A stretch of DNA of 64,000 nt from Ricinus communis (lineage: Eukaryota > Streptophyta > Magnoliopsida > Malpighiales > Euphorbiaceae), in contig NC_063263.1 in assembly GCF_019578655.1 (NCBI RefSeq), positions 20,087,001 through 20,151,000 on the forward strand, read 5' to 3'. Of this stretch, positions 36,590 through 50,682 are shown piece by piece; position 1 is the stretch's first letter; every line of letters starts with the position of its first letter. The translations under genes and the position numbers were made by a program. The notes under the pieces are model-generated. The model made no database searches. It had not been told where the DNA came from and was given only the letters and a program-made list of their open reading frames with translations.

Positions 36590-37445
36590 AGGCAAAAGGT
36601 AAGAAAATATTCTTGAATTTATTAGAAAAGTCTAATTAAGTTTCTATTCTTTTTTTTGCTGAATTAAATCCATTAACTTTTATAAAAGTTCAATTAAGTT
36701 CCCATTCTATTTTTTAGCTCAATTAAACCCATTAACTTTTATAAAAAGTTCAATTTACTCATAATGTTAACAGTGTCCAAAATGTCGTTAATTGTAAGGA
36801 TTCCATTATTTTGAGAGCACGAATAATAACCACTCTGAATATTTTAAAGTCACGCCTATATCACATGAATGAGAGAAAGCTATTTCTTCTTAATTTTTAT
36901 ATAATAAGTATAAATAAATCCTAATTTATAAAAAAAAGTAGTGATTTCTTTTTTCATCTGAAATGGTAGCAACATTTTTTCTTCTTCATCATGCTCATTT
37001 CTAAGTAGAGAGTGAGTACGAGTTGTTGAGTTAGATTACATCCCACCATCTCTAATATATTTTTACAATAAAACCACAAAGGTGTACACTTTATGAAAAG
37101 AGACCAATTGTGGAATGAGATTCTATGGTTGTAGGAGCTATGATGTAAGTTAAATAGGAAATAATAAGTGACTTTTTCTTTCTCACATGATACAAGTGTG
37201 ATTTAACTATTGAGAGCAGTTATTATTCATGCTTTCAAAATAACGAGACCTTTACATTTAACGGTATTTTAAATGCTGTTAACATTAAGGGTTAATTAGA
37301 CCTTTTATAAAAATTAATGGATTTAATTACCAAAAAAATAAAAATTTAATTGAACCTTTTATAAAAGTTAGTAGATTAATTAAACAAAAAAAACTTAATT
37401 AGACTTTTCTAATAAACTCAAACATATTTTTACAGCTTTTGACAA
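36590..37445. mobile_element. Non-autonomous long-TIR element of about 0.85 kb
   Basis: About 260 bp at each end are inverted copies. Landmarks shared between the left and the complement of the right are TTTATTAGAAAAGTCTAATT, CTTTTATAAAAGTTCAATTA, AATGTTAACAG and GAATAATAAC. The left arm also contains a direct repeat of the CATTAACTTTTATAAAA block. No coding frame. The texture matches Mutator-like non-autonomous elements; exact ends and duplication are unresolved. Confidence 0.65.
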
Positions 37446-40400
37446 AACAAAATTACTAAACTTAAAATAAAGACACAAGATTAACAAATATCTGCATTAA
37501 TTAAACTGAACTGAGAGAAAGAGAAGCTAGAAGTCAACAACTTAACAGCTTATAAGCAATTCGATTTTACTACCATCCCTTTAAAGCGATAATTCAGAAA
37601 CACACCTACACGTTATTTAATAAAAATACCTATAATTTTTTTAAAAAATAATATAAATAATTACTAAATTTTATATTTAATTATAAAATTTTAAATTCAT
37701 TTCAGCCATTCAGTTTTAATTTAATCATTTTATAAATAAAAATTTAATACATGGTAAAAACAATTAATAAAAAAATAATTAAAAAAATATATGACATATT
37801 AATTTTTTATAAGTAAAATGACTAAATCGCAACCAAAGCTAAAATTGAATAATTAAAATGAAATAAATTAAAATTTTATCATCAAAATAAATTAAATAAT
37901 AATCATTTATATTATTATCTCTAAATTTTCAAAATCAGTTTATTCATAAATTATAAATAAATCAATTTACAACTCAAAATAAGCTGAATATTACCTAATT
38001 TACTTTTAACTCAATGGTTAAAATGAGATTCGAACATATAACTTCAGCAATTTATTTTTAAGTTTTGACAAAACAACTTATTTTTTTTTTCTTTTCCAAT
38101 TACAACATGATTTTCTATAAAATGTTTGTCCAAAAACAATTTCAGTCGGTGAGTGATTCACAGGACAAATAATGCTTTATTTACTTATTTATTTTCTTTC
38201 AACTAATTTGATAAAATAAAATAAAACGATACAATGCCACAAGTCTTCACATGGATGGATTACAAAAACTTGTGATTATTCATCTTAATAAATAACATTT
38301 CCTGTCATATATCATATGATCCGAATAATTTGTAGTGGACTGACCACATCAAATTTCTTTAATAGCACGTAAATAAAAAAATATTAAATGATTTCCTTCT
38401 CAATTTCTTGTTAGAACATGCTAACCCTATTTTTATAGCTTAACCGGCAATGAAATCTCAATTTGCTTCTAGAATATGGAAGAGTGTCCTTTCTTTCTTT
38501 CTTTTTTTAATTATTATTATTGTTATTATAAAAAATAAAAAAATAAATAGGTTTTTATCAGAATTTAAATCTCAATAAATAAATAAATAAAAAGGAAGAA
38601 ACTGTAACAATTTACATTGATACCCTATGAAAGGAATTTTCGCATCTTTAAGAAACTATTTTATTGATATGATTAGAGAATTAAATATATGGAAAGGCCA
38701 AAACTACACGCAAGAATATGAACTTCTGAAACAAAAGTGTGGTGCTTACATTCAAAACCCATGGAAATAATTAATAAAGTTTGATTAAGAAGTCTTATCC
38801 TTTGAATTTCAAAAACCTTCTCTTTTCTTCCATTTCCACTCTCCAACAAGAGCTATAATTCGAGATTTGGTATGTACGTGGAGCCACTAATTAAAACCTT
38901 CTCTTCTTCCATTTCCACTGTCAGATTGTCAATTTCTCTCTTTATCTATCTGAACTCGAGAATACTCTAAGAGGCATCAAGTCAAGTAAGAAAGGAAAGC
39001 AGAGAAATGAAAGTGATACTTGAACTTACATATAATGAAAATTCAATTATTAAAAGTTCAGTCACACAAAATAAACAAACTTTGCTGTTGTAAGAAAATC
39101 CACTGAAACATAGAAATTTCAAACTTACCTCCCTTTCATTGACTCTTTTTGGTAGATTAAGAGCAGGTATGTCTATTAAATTTAATCAATATAAATAGTT
39201 AGATTTATTGATAATATGTCATTTGTCAAATTGATGATTATAAACCTACTCATCCTTGACCATCCATTTGAATTTCGGTCATTAATTGCTTGAATTACAT
39301 CCATTTTCAGACAATGTCTGACGATGCCATATTTCTTAGATGTGCCTCCAAGATTTGCAGTTCTTGTTTGCATTAATTAGCCCATTTTGCCATGTGATTT
39401 TGCTGGGTTGTATAGATCTTGGAGATACATTTTCTCTCTATCTAACTTTTGTTCCAAGCTTATTCTGATGGCAGATAAATATTTCAGTTTAAGTAAGATT
39501 TTAAATTTGAACCCTTTTTTTTTTTCTTATTCGTAATCAGATATTAATGAATCCTATTATTTTTATTTTATTTTATTTTATTAAGCACTCAGTTCTTGTT
39601 TCTAATTTTGTATATTTTCTTTTCTCAATATTACCAAGAAATATATATACATTGTTAATTCATGTATGAAATCATTATCGCGTTGGATTAGTGAATTTAA
39701 TTTTTCAGATTCATCCGCTTGCTCCTCTTTTTAAAGTGAAGATTAGAAAGATACTATATTACTATTTTTCATTATAATTAACTAACGAACTAGGCCTTGC
39801 TCATCTGTTACTAAAATTGAAAGCTTAAGACATGTTTAATCTAGAAAGTTCTTCTAAAATAAATAATTTTTCCAAAAACCACTGAGATATGACACATATT
39901 GTCACTGCATAGCTAAGCAATTGCTTCATATCTTCTTCCAGCAAATATTTTGATATATTGAAAGTGTCTTGTTTAGGTGTTGGCATTGGGCCTAGCTTTT
40001 CTCATTCTTCTAACTAATCATACATATATATAAACACACGCTTAACTTCATATATATACAAATATATCCTGTTGTCATGTTTCTAATGAGAGAACAATGT
40101 GTTCTTATATATATATATATATATATGCATAAGTCTCACTAATATAAACGTTAGTATAATCTAGAATAAACATATTTTCATGTGACTAGGTACCGGCAGA
40201 TCAGAGTTAACACTTGATTGGTTTTACATAGTCATCAGTTAGCACTTCTTGTATTTTTTGATAATAAAGTTTTTAATTATTAATTTTGTTGAAAACTGTC
40301 CAAATCTTGCCCTAGAATAAGATTGTTGATCAATCATAAATGATCTCTTAGAAAAGATATTTATAGCTTCAAATTTTTAAAAAGCCATAAAAATACATAG

Positions 40401-43400
40401 GCCATATCTCTTGTACAAACTATAGTTTGTACATTAAATGCATCGTTAGAATACAGTCACAATTACTATAAGCAAATCATGATTATAATGGCTGAATCGC
40501 GATCATGAAGGAATAACTGCAGTTGTGAAATTCTAAATATATCCAACGACGAGTGACATGTGGCGCTCTAGCATTGGACTTTAATGTGACCATCGGCGGT
40601 TTGCTGACTGTTATGAATATTACAGTTATGATTTCCTATTCACAGTCACAATCCTTCCTACGCATGAAAAATCGAGCTCGCGATGGAAGGTGCAAACTCT
40701 TTTAGAAATTTGTGAGTCGAATTGCATCCTAAGTTGTAATTGCAATTGTGGTTGCAAAATTCAGTGACGATCACGACTTAGTGGTCACTTTGAATTCCTT
40801 TGAGTTTGCTCATATTGAGAGCATTTTTGATCACTAAGTATAAAAAACTTTAAATAAATAATTTTAAAAAGTAACAATTCGCATGCTTTTCACAAAGATA
40901 ATTTTAAAAACTCAAACATAATATAAAATAAAAATTGAGGTTAAAAAACACTTTTACAACTTTGCCAAACACACTCTTTTAAGGGTATTGGATAAAATTG
41001 AATTCAGAATTGTGATGATCCTCCAGCCTTGTTTGACTAGTAAAGCCATATCGAAATATCCGAGATCACAGAAAAGACAAAGAAGGTCTTTGAATGAAAG
41101 ACATGTATTCTTTATTAGGTTTTCATGGTACTTCGGGTGCCATCCTTAATTGGTCCTCCACCACTCTCTTTCTATAGTATTAGTTTTTTCGTTTTCTTTT
41201 TTCTTAAGAAAAACAATGCTGAAGGTAGGCAGCCCCATGGACACAAAACACACAAATTCGGGTATCACATAAACACGCAAATAAAAGATTGAGTAAGAAA
41301 TGGGGAAGGCATAACATTGCACTTCTTTAATTGGTTTACTTGGAATAGCCTAAACCTTAGACTAGGATTATATTTTTATTTTACATGTGATCCCTAAGTT
41401 CCTAAGACGGTCGCCAACAAACAAGACAGTTCTTGATTTCTTGGTTTCAGAATTTTCTTTTTATTTCTTTTTTGAGATATTAATAAATTTACTCTCTTTA
41501 ACTTTTAAAATTTTTTTATTTTAATTTTTGAATTATTTTTTTTCTTCAATCTAAACCTATATATATATATTGTTACTTACAAATTAAAATAACAATTTAA
41601 CTCATTTTATATATAAAATTACATAAATATTTTTATTCATCTTTATAGTTATTTTTCTATTTTTTTATCTTTTTTTATATTTTCTATTAAATCTTCTTTT
41701 AGCACAAAAGAATATCGGATTAAATTTTTTTAATTTTTAGCATCCAAGAGAAATAAATTTACTCATCATCTTTTATTTATTTTTATTTTCTTAGAACACT
41801 TAATACCTTCATTTTTCTCTTCTTATTATTTTGAGGTGAAAGTGTATATTTTATTTTTATTTTTGAAGGTGAATACATGAAAAAAAAAGAATAAATAAAT
41901 AAAATTTATTTTTCTTAATTTTTTGTTTGAATGAATGAGAAAAATAAAATAAAATTTCTTTTTTTTTTAAATTTTTTTTGAGAAACAAATAATTTTTTTA
42001 TAAAAAAATAGTCTGAAAATAGATAAAAATAAGATAAAAAAAAGAAAAGAAAAGAAATATGATATTATTTTAAAAAAGAGTATTTAAGTGAATATATTAT
42101 TCAAAATAAGTCAAATAAGTATTTTAACCTGTAAAACCGGCTAGAAACACTATATTTAATATTTTTAAAATATTCAAATACTTAATTAAAAAAAATTTAG
42201 ATAATAAAATAAAAATAGAGAAATTTATAACACTAAATCTATAATATTTCCTTTTTTTTTTTTAACTTCTTAATTACTTGCCGTGTATGCTAGCATATGA
42301 TTTTTATATTGTCAGGAATCTAGTAGTTATAAAGTCAATAATGCAATAGTTCATCTTTCAATCATCAATAATTTAAATAAAATAATTGAAAAGAATTGTT
42401 TAAATAAGATTTTAGATTTTATTGTGCAAAAGGTCAATAATTTGAATAAATGTGAATTAAAGAAAAAAGAAACTCTAAATATTTCTATCAATGTGTGGGT
42501 TCTTTTTCTAAGTTTAAAAGAAACATTTAAAGATCATTTGTGATGTGTGAATCCATATTATTATGGATTTTTTAAATATAATCATTTAGCCAGTTCTGAA
42601 ATTTTTAATCTTTTTTAACCTTGTCTGGATGCTTATCATAAGACTTCAAAACAGATAACATAAAGGCCAAATACACGGGTCATAGTGGTCATTTACTCAC
42701 AGGTTAGCTCATTATCATGTGCTAAAGAGATGGAGAGGAAATCTAGATATAACACAACTTAAACATCCATTCAAGAATACTTTTAGCAGAATAATGAAAC
42801 CAAGATTAGGTAGGGAGATAAATTCATATTATATATATATATATATATATGAAAAATATATATTTTTATTTCACTTAAACTTAATTATTTATTTTTAAAT
42901 AATATTAGCCAATAGAGAAAAATATAGAGCAAAATACTCAATAATGAACTTGAATAGGATTGCTTTTGTCAAAGGCACAAAATTAGAATACATAGACTGC
43001 TATTTACAAGGGCTGGCCAAAAATTACAAGACCTAAGGGTGGCATTTTAGACACTTTGTATAATTATTAGGATTTATATTAAGAGTTATTTATGAGATAG
43101 TATTTGGTGGAGATAATGATACATATATTTTTATCTATTAGATTGACTTATATTGGGTATACATACTTTTAGGGAGACTTAGAGGAGGACTCTGCTCTCT
43201 ATATATATCTTTACAAACCTAGTTCTAAGAGGAGGATGAGAGGTTTCTCCTATCTACTCTCTGCTACTTCTCTAATCTGCATTTGTCTACCATTCTTTTT
43301 TTTTTTACAATTCTCTACAGTTCTTCATAAATACTTTAGTTTTAGTTTTCATTGTTATTTTAAAGATCTAAGAAACTTTTCAAGAAGTGAAGAGCAAGGA

Positions 43401-44252
43401 TCAATCATCTTACACTTGAAAGATTTTAGATTTCAAGGGAGCTTTTATTTACTTCAATCTATGTTAGTAGAAGAAACTTTAGTTGCATCAGTAGTTTGAG
43501 TGGCTAAAGGAAAAGACACATCACCATCTCATTTATTACATCGAGGCTTAAGAAAAATTAAGGAGATTACTAAGTAATTAGCTAGGCTAGATACTATTTT
43601 CATCATATAGTTTTAAATCATAAGCATTTACATAGCATATTATTGTTTGGTTATTTTTATTTTTGAATATCATATTTTTTCAAAATATTAATCTAGAGTG
43701 TTTAGATTTACTTTTATTGTTTTATGTTTATAATTAGTTTATATAATAAGTAGCCTCATAGTTCTTTGAGAGATAGACCTCGTGGTGAATTTACCGTTTT
43801 ACTATAAAAACGGTTCGTGCACTTGCGAGTACTAAATTAGACACATCAACGGGTTTAGTTCAAGAGTTTTGTGTATTAAATAATTATTTTTTATTAATAA
43901 CTACACTATACTTTTGTGTAAGATTTAAAACCCAGCAATTGATAACTGACTTAATCTTTGATCAGTTGTTGACTGTATCAACTTTATTTTAATTTTTTTT
44001 ATTAGCCAATAGCTGATTTAATTTTTTTTATTTAAATAGTATTATCTTTATTAAAATTTATTAATAAAAACTTATTTTGAGTTGATTTTATATTAATTAT
44101 ATTTTATAATTTATAATAAATTTGATAATTACAATATTTGAAATTAGAAGTTTTTCATTGGTGAAATTTGTATATTAATTCCTATTTTTAAAATAATCTT
44201 TATAAATATTTTTAATAATAAACAATTTAGCTAAACAAGATTAATTGTAATA
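37446..44252. other. Intergenic, no gene; possible LTR end near 43.85 kb
   Basis: Long A/T-rich DNA without supported genes. TA tracts lie near 40,110 and 42,828. Around 43,770-43,850 the plus strand reads AACGGTTCGTGCACTTGCGAG followed by ACACATCA, which resembles the 3' end of an LTR. An 87-codon frame at 43,236-43,499 before it has no recognisable domain. No matching LTR start or target duplication was found, so no element is called. Confidence 0.45.
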
Positions 44253-45279
44253 TTTTTAATTAAGGTAAATTACACTGGCTGTTCCTCAAATTTGAGCCTA
44301 GTATCATAAAAGTCCTTAAATTTCAATCTATATCACTAAACTTCATGGACTTTAAGTGGAGTATCAATAAACTCATTTCCGTCAGTTTCTATTAAAGAGA
44401 TAGACGGAAATCTGATGTGACATTTCCAATTTGCTGCTTTTTTTTTTTTTAAATCGCATGTCATTATTAACTCACCATATCAGCATATTAGATCCCAGGA
44501 TATTAAGATATTTGATGCTCATTTTGAAACTAAAAAATAATAATAAAATAAATTAACTAAATCAAATATTAAAATTAAAAATATTAAATTAAAATCAATA
44601 CACTTACTTTTTTTCAGACTTTTTCTTTTATTTTCTCACAATCCAAACAATCTAAATCTAAACTATTTCCCAAACAACCTAAACCCAAAAAACATTCAAA
44701 ATTAAAAACATATAAAGAATCAAAACGGAAAAAACCAAAATTTTTCTTAATAAAATAATCAAAACACAAAAATCAAAAAATCAAAATGAAAGAATCGACT
44801 TCAACCTTCCCTTGTCTATGAAAAAAATCAAAATCAATAAATGCCTACTCCTCTGTCCCTGGGTAGGGCTTAGCTTTCTAATGGCCCTAGCTTCAACCTT
44901 CCTCAAAACATCCATGGCAAGTTACTCCACCTAGGTTTGATTAACTCCACCACCGTCGGTGCTAAGACAACGAACGATACAACAAACAATGGTGACTCCG
45001 GGCTTGTTACAAGCAACCAACAACGATTATGGTGATGATAGTTAGGAGCAGTCTTGCATCGACAGCGATAGAGGAGCATGGGCAGAGAGTCTAGCATTGC
45101 AATCCTTTTAATCATTTTTGAAAAAAAAAATTAATAAAAGTGATACATTTTGATTTTTTAGTTGCAGAAAGAAATTTGGTGGCGAAACCTTTCTGTTGCA
45201 AAAGTTAACAGATGGGTTTTAATTTCCTATTGCAGGAACTTACTTTAAAATATAATATAAATAGAAAAAATGAGGAACC

Positions 45280-45510
45280 CTACAAATGTACAACGATTTT
45301 GATATCATATAGTCTGTGAGTAAGATATGTTGTGTTGAGAAAGCAAGATAACGATCTAAAACCTCCGCTTTCCTTAATATTGGCAGCCATCACCTTAAGG
45401 TCATCAACGAAGAGAGCAAACCTCCTAGATTGTGTTCCAAGTTCCTTCTCTTTCAAGTCAAGCTCAAGGCCAAGAAAATTGGTATATTTTAGTTTTGATT
45501 GCAATTCTTA
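45280..45510 (-). other. Possible captured gene fragment inside the Mutator-like element
   Basis: A 74-codon minus-strand frame (45,280-45,504) has protein-like composition: LDLKEKELGTQSRRFALFVD, then DLKVMAANIKESGGF. Base composition is more balanced than the surroundings. The charged start could be a coiled coil. I do not recognise the family. Mutator-like elements are known to pick up host exons (Pack-MULEs), which would explain it; chance is the alternative. Confidence 0.3.
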
Positions 45511-45888
45511 TTATTTGTATTGCAATTTTTAGTTTTGATTTTCTTTATATTTTCAAATTAGAATCTTGTTTGGATTTAGAGTGTTTGAATCGTAAGAAAG
45601 TGAAAGAAAATGAAAAGGAAAGTAATTTGTTAATTTTGATTTTAATATTTTTAATTTATTTTAGTTTTGTTGTTTTATTTAATTAATTTAATTTAATATT
45701 TATTGTTTTAGTTTTTTAAAGTGAATTCCATGTGTGTTATTATGATTGGTTTTTTTATATATAGATTTTATACATATTGTAAATAAGGAGCCGATGTGGT
45801 GTGTGAGAATACCATATCAGATTTTTGTCTATATCTTTAACGGAGATTAACGGAAAAGAGTTTTTTAAGCCCAATGAACATTACAACA

Positions 45889-47449
45889 AATTAGATTTTT
45901 TATGGGGGAATATTTCGATACAAAAATGGAAAAATTTTGCCACTAAGTCGCCCCTGAAAATGCGTCACTTGAACTCTTAGTGGAAAAATTAATTGTTGCC
46001 ACAAAAAGTTATATATTGTGGGGAAAGTAAAAATCGCCACAAAAATTTTATACTACAGACAATCTGTAAGGAAATATATTTCACTACAAAATCAATATTT
46101 TTAGTGGCAAAATACTTTTCCCCATAAAAAGTAAATGGAAAAAATAAGTGAGAATTTTTTTTCCATTAAATGGATTCTATGGGTTGGTTAGTTATAGTTT
46201 GTCTGAGAAGAAATGAATATAAATAACTTAATACAATTTAGATCTAAAATTTTTTTGTTCTTCATTCATATGGTAAATTGTATAATTCAAAAAGATAGGT
46301 TTCAAAATAGACAAATGAATTTCATATATGCATTTACATAAATCATAAATTCTTGTCCAAGTATTATCCTAATAAAAAAGAATGATTCTCAATTTAATCA
46401 TTTGAAGCTCATGCCGAAGCAAAAACAACATGAGAGCATACTTGAAATATCCCTTTGTCTAGAACTACCTTTTCATAGATCTTTTCACAACTTTAAGACC
46501 TGCCAAAATAAAATATTACAAAAATTGAAATCTACTTTGAGTATGGAGAATGTCATATATCATAAGTTTAAGACACCACTAGTTAAATTCTTGTACAAAG
46601 TCTGACTTTATATTATCAATATGCAAATAGAAAATATTGTATGGGCATGTAACTAAACTAGTAGTATTGTAGTAGACATCATTCATCTACAAAAAGAAGG
46701 AACCTCTTAAATTCTATGGATAAAGACCATAGATGTCTCATGCTTCATTACAAACCTCTCCATCACATATTAGAAAAATCAAAGACACTATTTTCTTATA
46801 CGGTGCCTTAACAATATACACCAAAGAGCTAGAAGCAACAACATGAAGAATCTAAAATTAATATTTTGATAATAGCAAGAAATAAACAAAAACCAAGTAG
46901 TTACTGTATTCTTGCAACTTGTGAAAAACTCACATGGCCATGTTCTTACATGAAATAGTCACACACATGCAGAAAGGTTTGATTGACATGTTTGGTACAA
47001 ACTAGATATCAGAGAAAAACAAACGAAACAATCCAATAAAGATGAAAATTGACATTAGCAGTTTTCTTATGAATTTATTTTCCAAGTCTCGCATTCTTAT
47101 TGTGATTGTTGCAAGCACAACTTTATGAGAAAGTTTTGTCCTCACCTCTAACAGATTTTGATGCTGATAAGAAATTGTAGAGATTTCTAAAATTAAGAAA
47201 AGAATTGGATTTTTTTTTTTGTAATATTGAGTAAAACTGAATGAGGTAGATAGATAATGTGTTTTTTCTTTTTAAAAGTTTTATTATGCTTTTTTTCCTT
47301 TTCTACAGCGATACTACTTTTTCGCTATAAATAATAAAGCTTTAATGGAGAAATGTGATATCACCATTAAATAAGGCATACTATTTATTTAGTGGCGAAA
47401 TACTTTTTCCTATAAAAATATTATCACAAAATATCCATTTTCTTGTAGT
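45889..47449. mobile_element. Non-autonomous CACTA-like element
   Basis: The left end reads CATTACAACAAATTAG and the complement of the right end reads TACTACAAGAAAATGG. Both are one or two bases from the CACTACAAGAAA termini of plant CACTA elements. Subterminal copies of TAGTGGCAAAATACTTTT / TAGTGGCGAAATACTTTTT occur in opposite orientations near 46,100 and 47,378, as in this superfamily. No transposase. The expected 3-bp duplication was not identified, so the precise edges are uncertain. Confidence 0.55.
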
Positions 47450-47548
47450 AAGTCTAGGGGGTTTAGTGATGTAAATTAAAATTTAAGGATTTTTATAATA
47501 CTAGGCCCAAATTTGAGAGACAGTTAGTGCAATTTACCCTTTTTAATT

Positions 47549-50267
47549 ATTATAAGTTATTTTTATTAATTTATTTTATTGAAACTAGTAAAATAAAATA
47601 GAATATATATATAAAGATAAATTATACTTTTAATATTTAATATACTAACGGTAAACTGCTAATAAGATTTTACTAAATAGTAGCTATCAACCACTACCTA
47701 GCAACTGCATTGATTAGGCGAACTAAACATGCCCTATATATGACACTAAAAATACCTTCTTGATTTGTTGTCGTTTATACATTAAACAGATAAAGAAGTA
47801 TCAAATATTTATTAATAATAAATAATTGAATATATAATTAGTCATTTAATGTTTAAACATTGACAACTAAATAATAAATATTTATTAATGCTAGATAATT
47901 AAATATATAAGCAATCATTAAAATGCTCCAATGTAAAACATTCAATATGTGCGCAGGGCTTTAATATTAGTGATCCTTTTATAAATATTCAAAATAACTT
48001 AAAATATCACTTTTACTGTTAAAAAATTTTACTTTTGAAAATATTATAACTTAAAAACTTATTTAAAAAGTGCGGTGATATATGTTAGATATACTTTTTT
48101 ACAAAATGATATATGTTATTAGCAATTTGGTATATACTTTCATAATGCTTATGAAATTCAATTTTTTCTTAGATATTTAATATATATTTAACATATGTTC
48201 AATAATATTAGTTTGATATACATAATTAGTATCTAAGATAATTGTTTGGTAACTATTGCATGTATTTTAGTTTATTTTTGGTGTACAATAGGTATATATA
48301 ATATCTGAAACTATTTTTGATATTAACTTCAAAATATGTGAGTATATATTTATTATACATTAAATATTATATTAGGTATATATTTAATATATATATATAT
48401 ATATATATATGGTGTATAACTAGTATCTAGAACTAATAACATATTAATTTGTGTCCAAAATTAATTAATTACTTTAATATATTTATTTGCGTGTGTTATT
48501 GTATTTCATGAATTTAATTTATTGTGTTGTTTTATATTATTTTGATATTTATTTTATATAATTTAATTAATAATGTCATTAGATTGAATTTTAAAAAAGT
48601 AAATGGAATATATTTTTCACAAGATAAATATGCTTAGATTCGATAATTGTACATTAAAAGTTTATTTTTCAGTTGAGAACATTAATTTTGCAGAAAAGAT
48701 AATTTTGCCCTTTAATTAGATTTAATAAACATGTATATTTAAGTGTTTTATTGTAACAAATCATATCTAGGAGGCTTAACAAATAATTTGAGAAATGTCG
48801 CCAATTTACTATTCTGGTCCCTATCTCAATCTCTTTCTTTCTAATAGCTTCTCTATCCTCGTCCATCAATACTTTGTAGTTTTCTCACCACCAAACTCAT
48901 TTCGGTCGCTCTGTTTCATTTCGCCTGTCGATGGACGATGAAACAATGAAGACTTTCACATGGCTGCCGACTTGATTCACCTAGGTATCGGTGTTTTCTT
49001 ATCGATTCGACATTGTAAATGAGGATCGACCTCTAAAATTCCCAACCTAAGATAGTCGACATCTGATGTCAGCTCCTCGACATTGAACGGTAAAAAATAG
49101 TAAAAAGAAAAGAAAAAATTGAAAAATATTTCTTAAAAAATATATTGTATAAGCATAAGAAAATATAGTATAAATAATATTTTTAAAAATATATAGTATA
49201 TGGTGAAATTTTTTTTGAATATTATAATGAAGAGGTGGTGTTGAGGGACATGGAAATGGGCTTGGCCTTTTGATTATAGGCTAAGAGCTAAATAGATAGG
49301 CCAACCTTTGGCTAGTTATTAATTATTGTTAATTTTGAAAAATAAATCAAAATCTGCCATGTGATTTGGTGTTTCTTAGTTTAAAGAATTTTTTGATAAT
49401 TATTTTGTGATACTTTTTCCTTATATCTTACAATTTTATAAATTAATATTTTTAAATTTTTATAACTCAATATTAATATATTACTGAATTTAAATAATAA
49501 AATTATTTATTAAGAGAATTAGCATATAATTAATTATTTGAGTTCATGATAAATTAATATATATTTTTAATTTTATTAGGAATAAAATAAAATAAATTTT
49601 AAAGTAAAGTTATAATATTTAGAAGTAGCTTGACAGTTGGTTTGATGGTAGATCAATTATAAAATAATTTTTTTATCAAAATTTAACATTTTATTGGTAT
49701 TTTCATCATAGAATAATTAAGATGGTGGGGTCTTAAAGTATAAGAAAAATAAAACACAAGATATTTCTTTATTAAGAATAAGAATCACAGACCTTTAAAT
49801 ATAAGTCAATCTAATCACATAAATTTTTAAATCTTCTCGGTTTTTTTTCTTTAAACTAATGGTATTTATGAAATTTCATTCAATATGAAGCCCCTTTTGG
49901 AAACCACATCAATGAGTACATAACCCTTGGCAACCCTTGGCATCAGAACCACATACCAAAACAAGAAGGCAAAAAATGGTGAAATTCTTGAAACCTAGGG
50001 TGGCACCATGTAGGGGCTGGGTCTACAGCCGGGGTAGTTTAAGAGAAACTGGACAAAAGTTGTTTTATCTCTAAGTTTATCAATATACTCTAGTTTAGTG
50101 CTAGTTTAAGAAAAATATAATCTAGTCCGGAACAGTTCAGGAGAATATTTATAAATTTTCATATTGGGAAATGATCTTTTGTTTTAGTAGCAAAGATGAA
50201 ATTCTACTGTCTCTAGAAATCTTCTTTGTCTGAAAAGAAAAAATTCTTACATACATTGATATTCATT
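47549..50267. other. Intergenic, no gene seen
   Basis: A/T-rich, with a TA tract near 48,391-48,411. A short less A/T-rich patch at 48,780-49,090 has CT-rich sequence and TCGACAT repeats but only a 14-codon frame. Nothing assignable. Confidence 0.5.
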
Positions 50268-50303
50268 TTCTTTTTTCTTTTTTGAGAATAAAATATCAAT
50301 TCA

Positions 50304-50682
50304 TTAAACTGAAGAGGCATCCTGGAAAAGGATAGACTTAATACATAGAGGAACAAAATTCCACGGAGTAGGACTAGCATGAGGACATGACGCTCTGGCT
50401 AAGAGATGAGCAGCCATCTTAGCTTGACTTTTGACAAATTGGACCTTAAAATCTTGTCCAAAGAAGATTAAATCAAGATATAATGATATAATGATACCAG
50501 ACTCAGACCAATCATTTTTAGGACGATTAATAGCATCAACAACAAGCTTTGAATCAACCTCAAAAATCACCGATGAGATCTATTGATTAAGTACCCAACA
50601 GATAGACTCCGTGAGTGCAACTGCTTCAGTGACCCTAACTTCAAAAATCTCAGGAATTGCATGTCCCATGCATGTTAATATC
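50304..50682 (-). pseudogene. LINE RNase H-like domain, second half
   Basis: This is the continuation of the RNase H frame from 57,654. EVRVTEAVALTES leads to a stop near 50,580, then FEVDSKLVVDAIN, F-V-K-S-Q-A-K-M-A-A-H-L-L-A-R-A and a short tail. These are the usual last motifs of RVT_3 in plant LINEs. When the Ty3 element and one ATATC are discounted, the frame is continuous with the other half. Confidence 0.8.
50678..50682. repeat. 5-bp target-site duplication, left copy (Ty3)
   Basis: ATATC directly before the 5' LTR; identical to 57,649-57,653. Confidence 0.92.

Larger units (their letters stand above)
44262..47539. mobile_element. Mutator-like element, right TIR split by a CACTA-like insertion
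   Basis: A perfect 9-bp direct repeat TTTTTAATT flanks it (44,253-44,261 and 47,540-47,548), the duplication size of Mutator. The left end (GGTAAATTACACTGGCTG) matches the complement of the right end (GGTAAATTGCACTAACTG). The similarity extends about 90 bp on the outside (GCCTAGTATxATAAAA, TCACTAAAC). It then continues inward at 45,770-45,888 after skipping about 1.56 kb. The TIR is therefore about 180 bp and its right copy is interrupted. No transposase was seen; the left interior contains a less A/T-rich stretch. Confidence 0.75.

Noticed and set aside
43080..43860. A solo LTR ending ACACATCA
   Set aside because: No matching TG start, duplication or primer site could be found, so no element is called.
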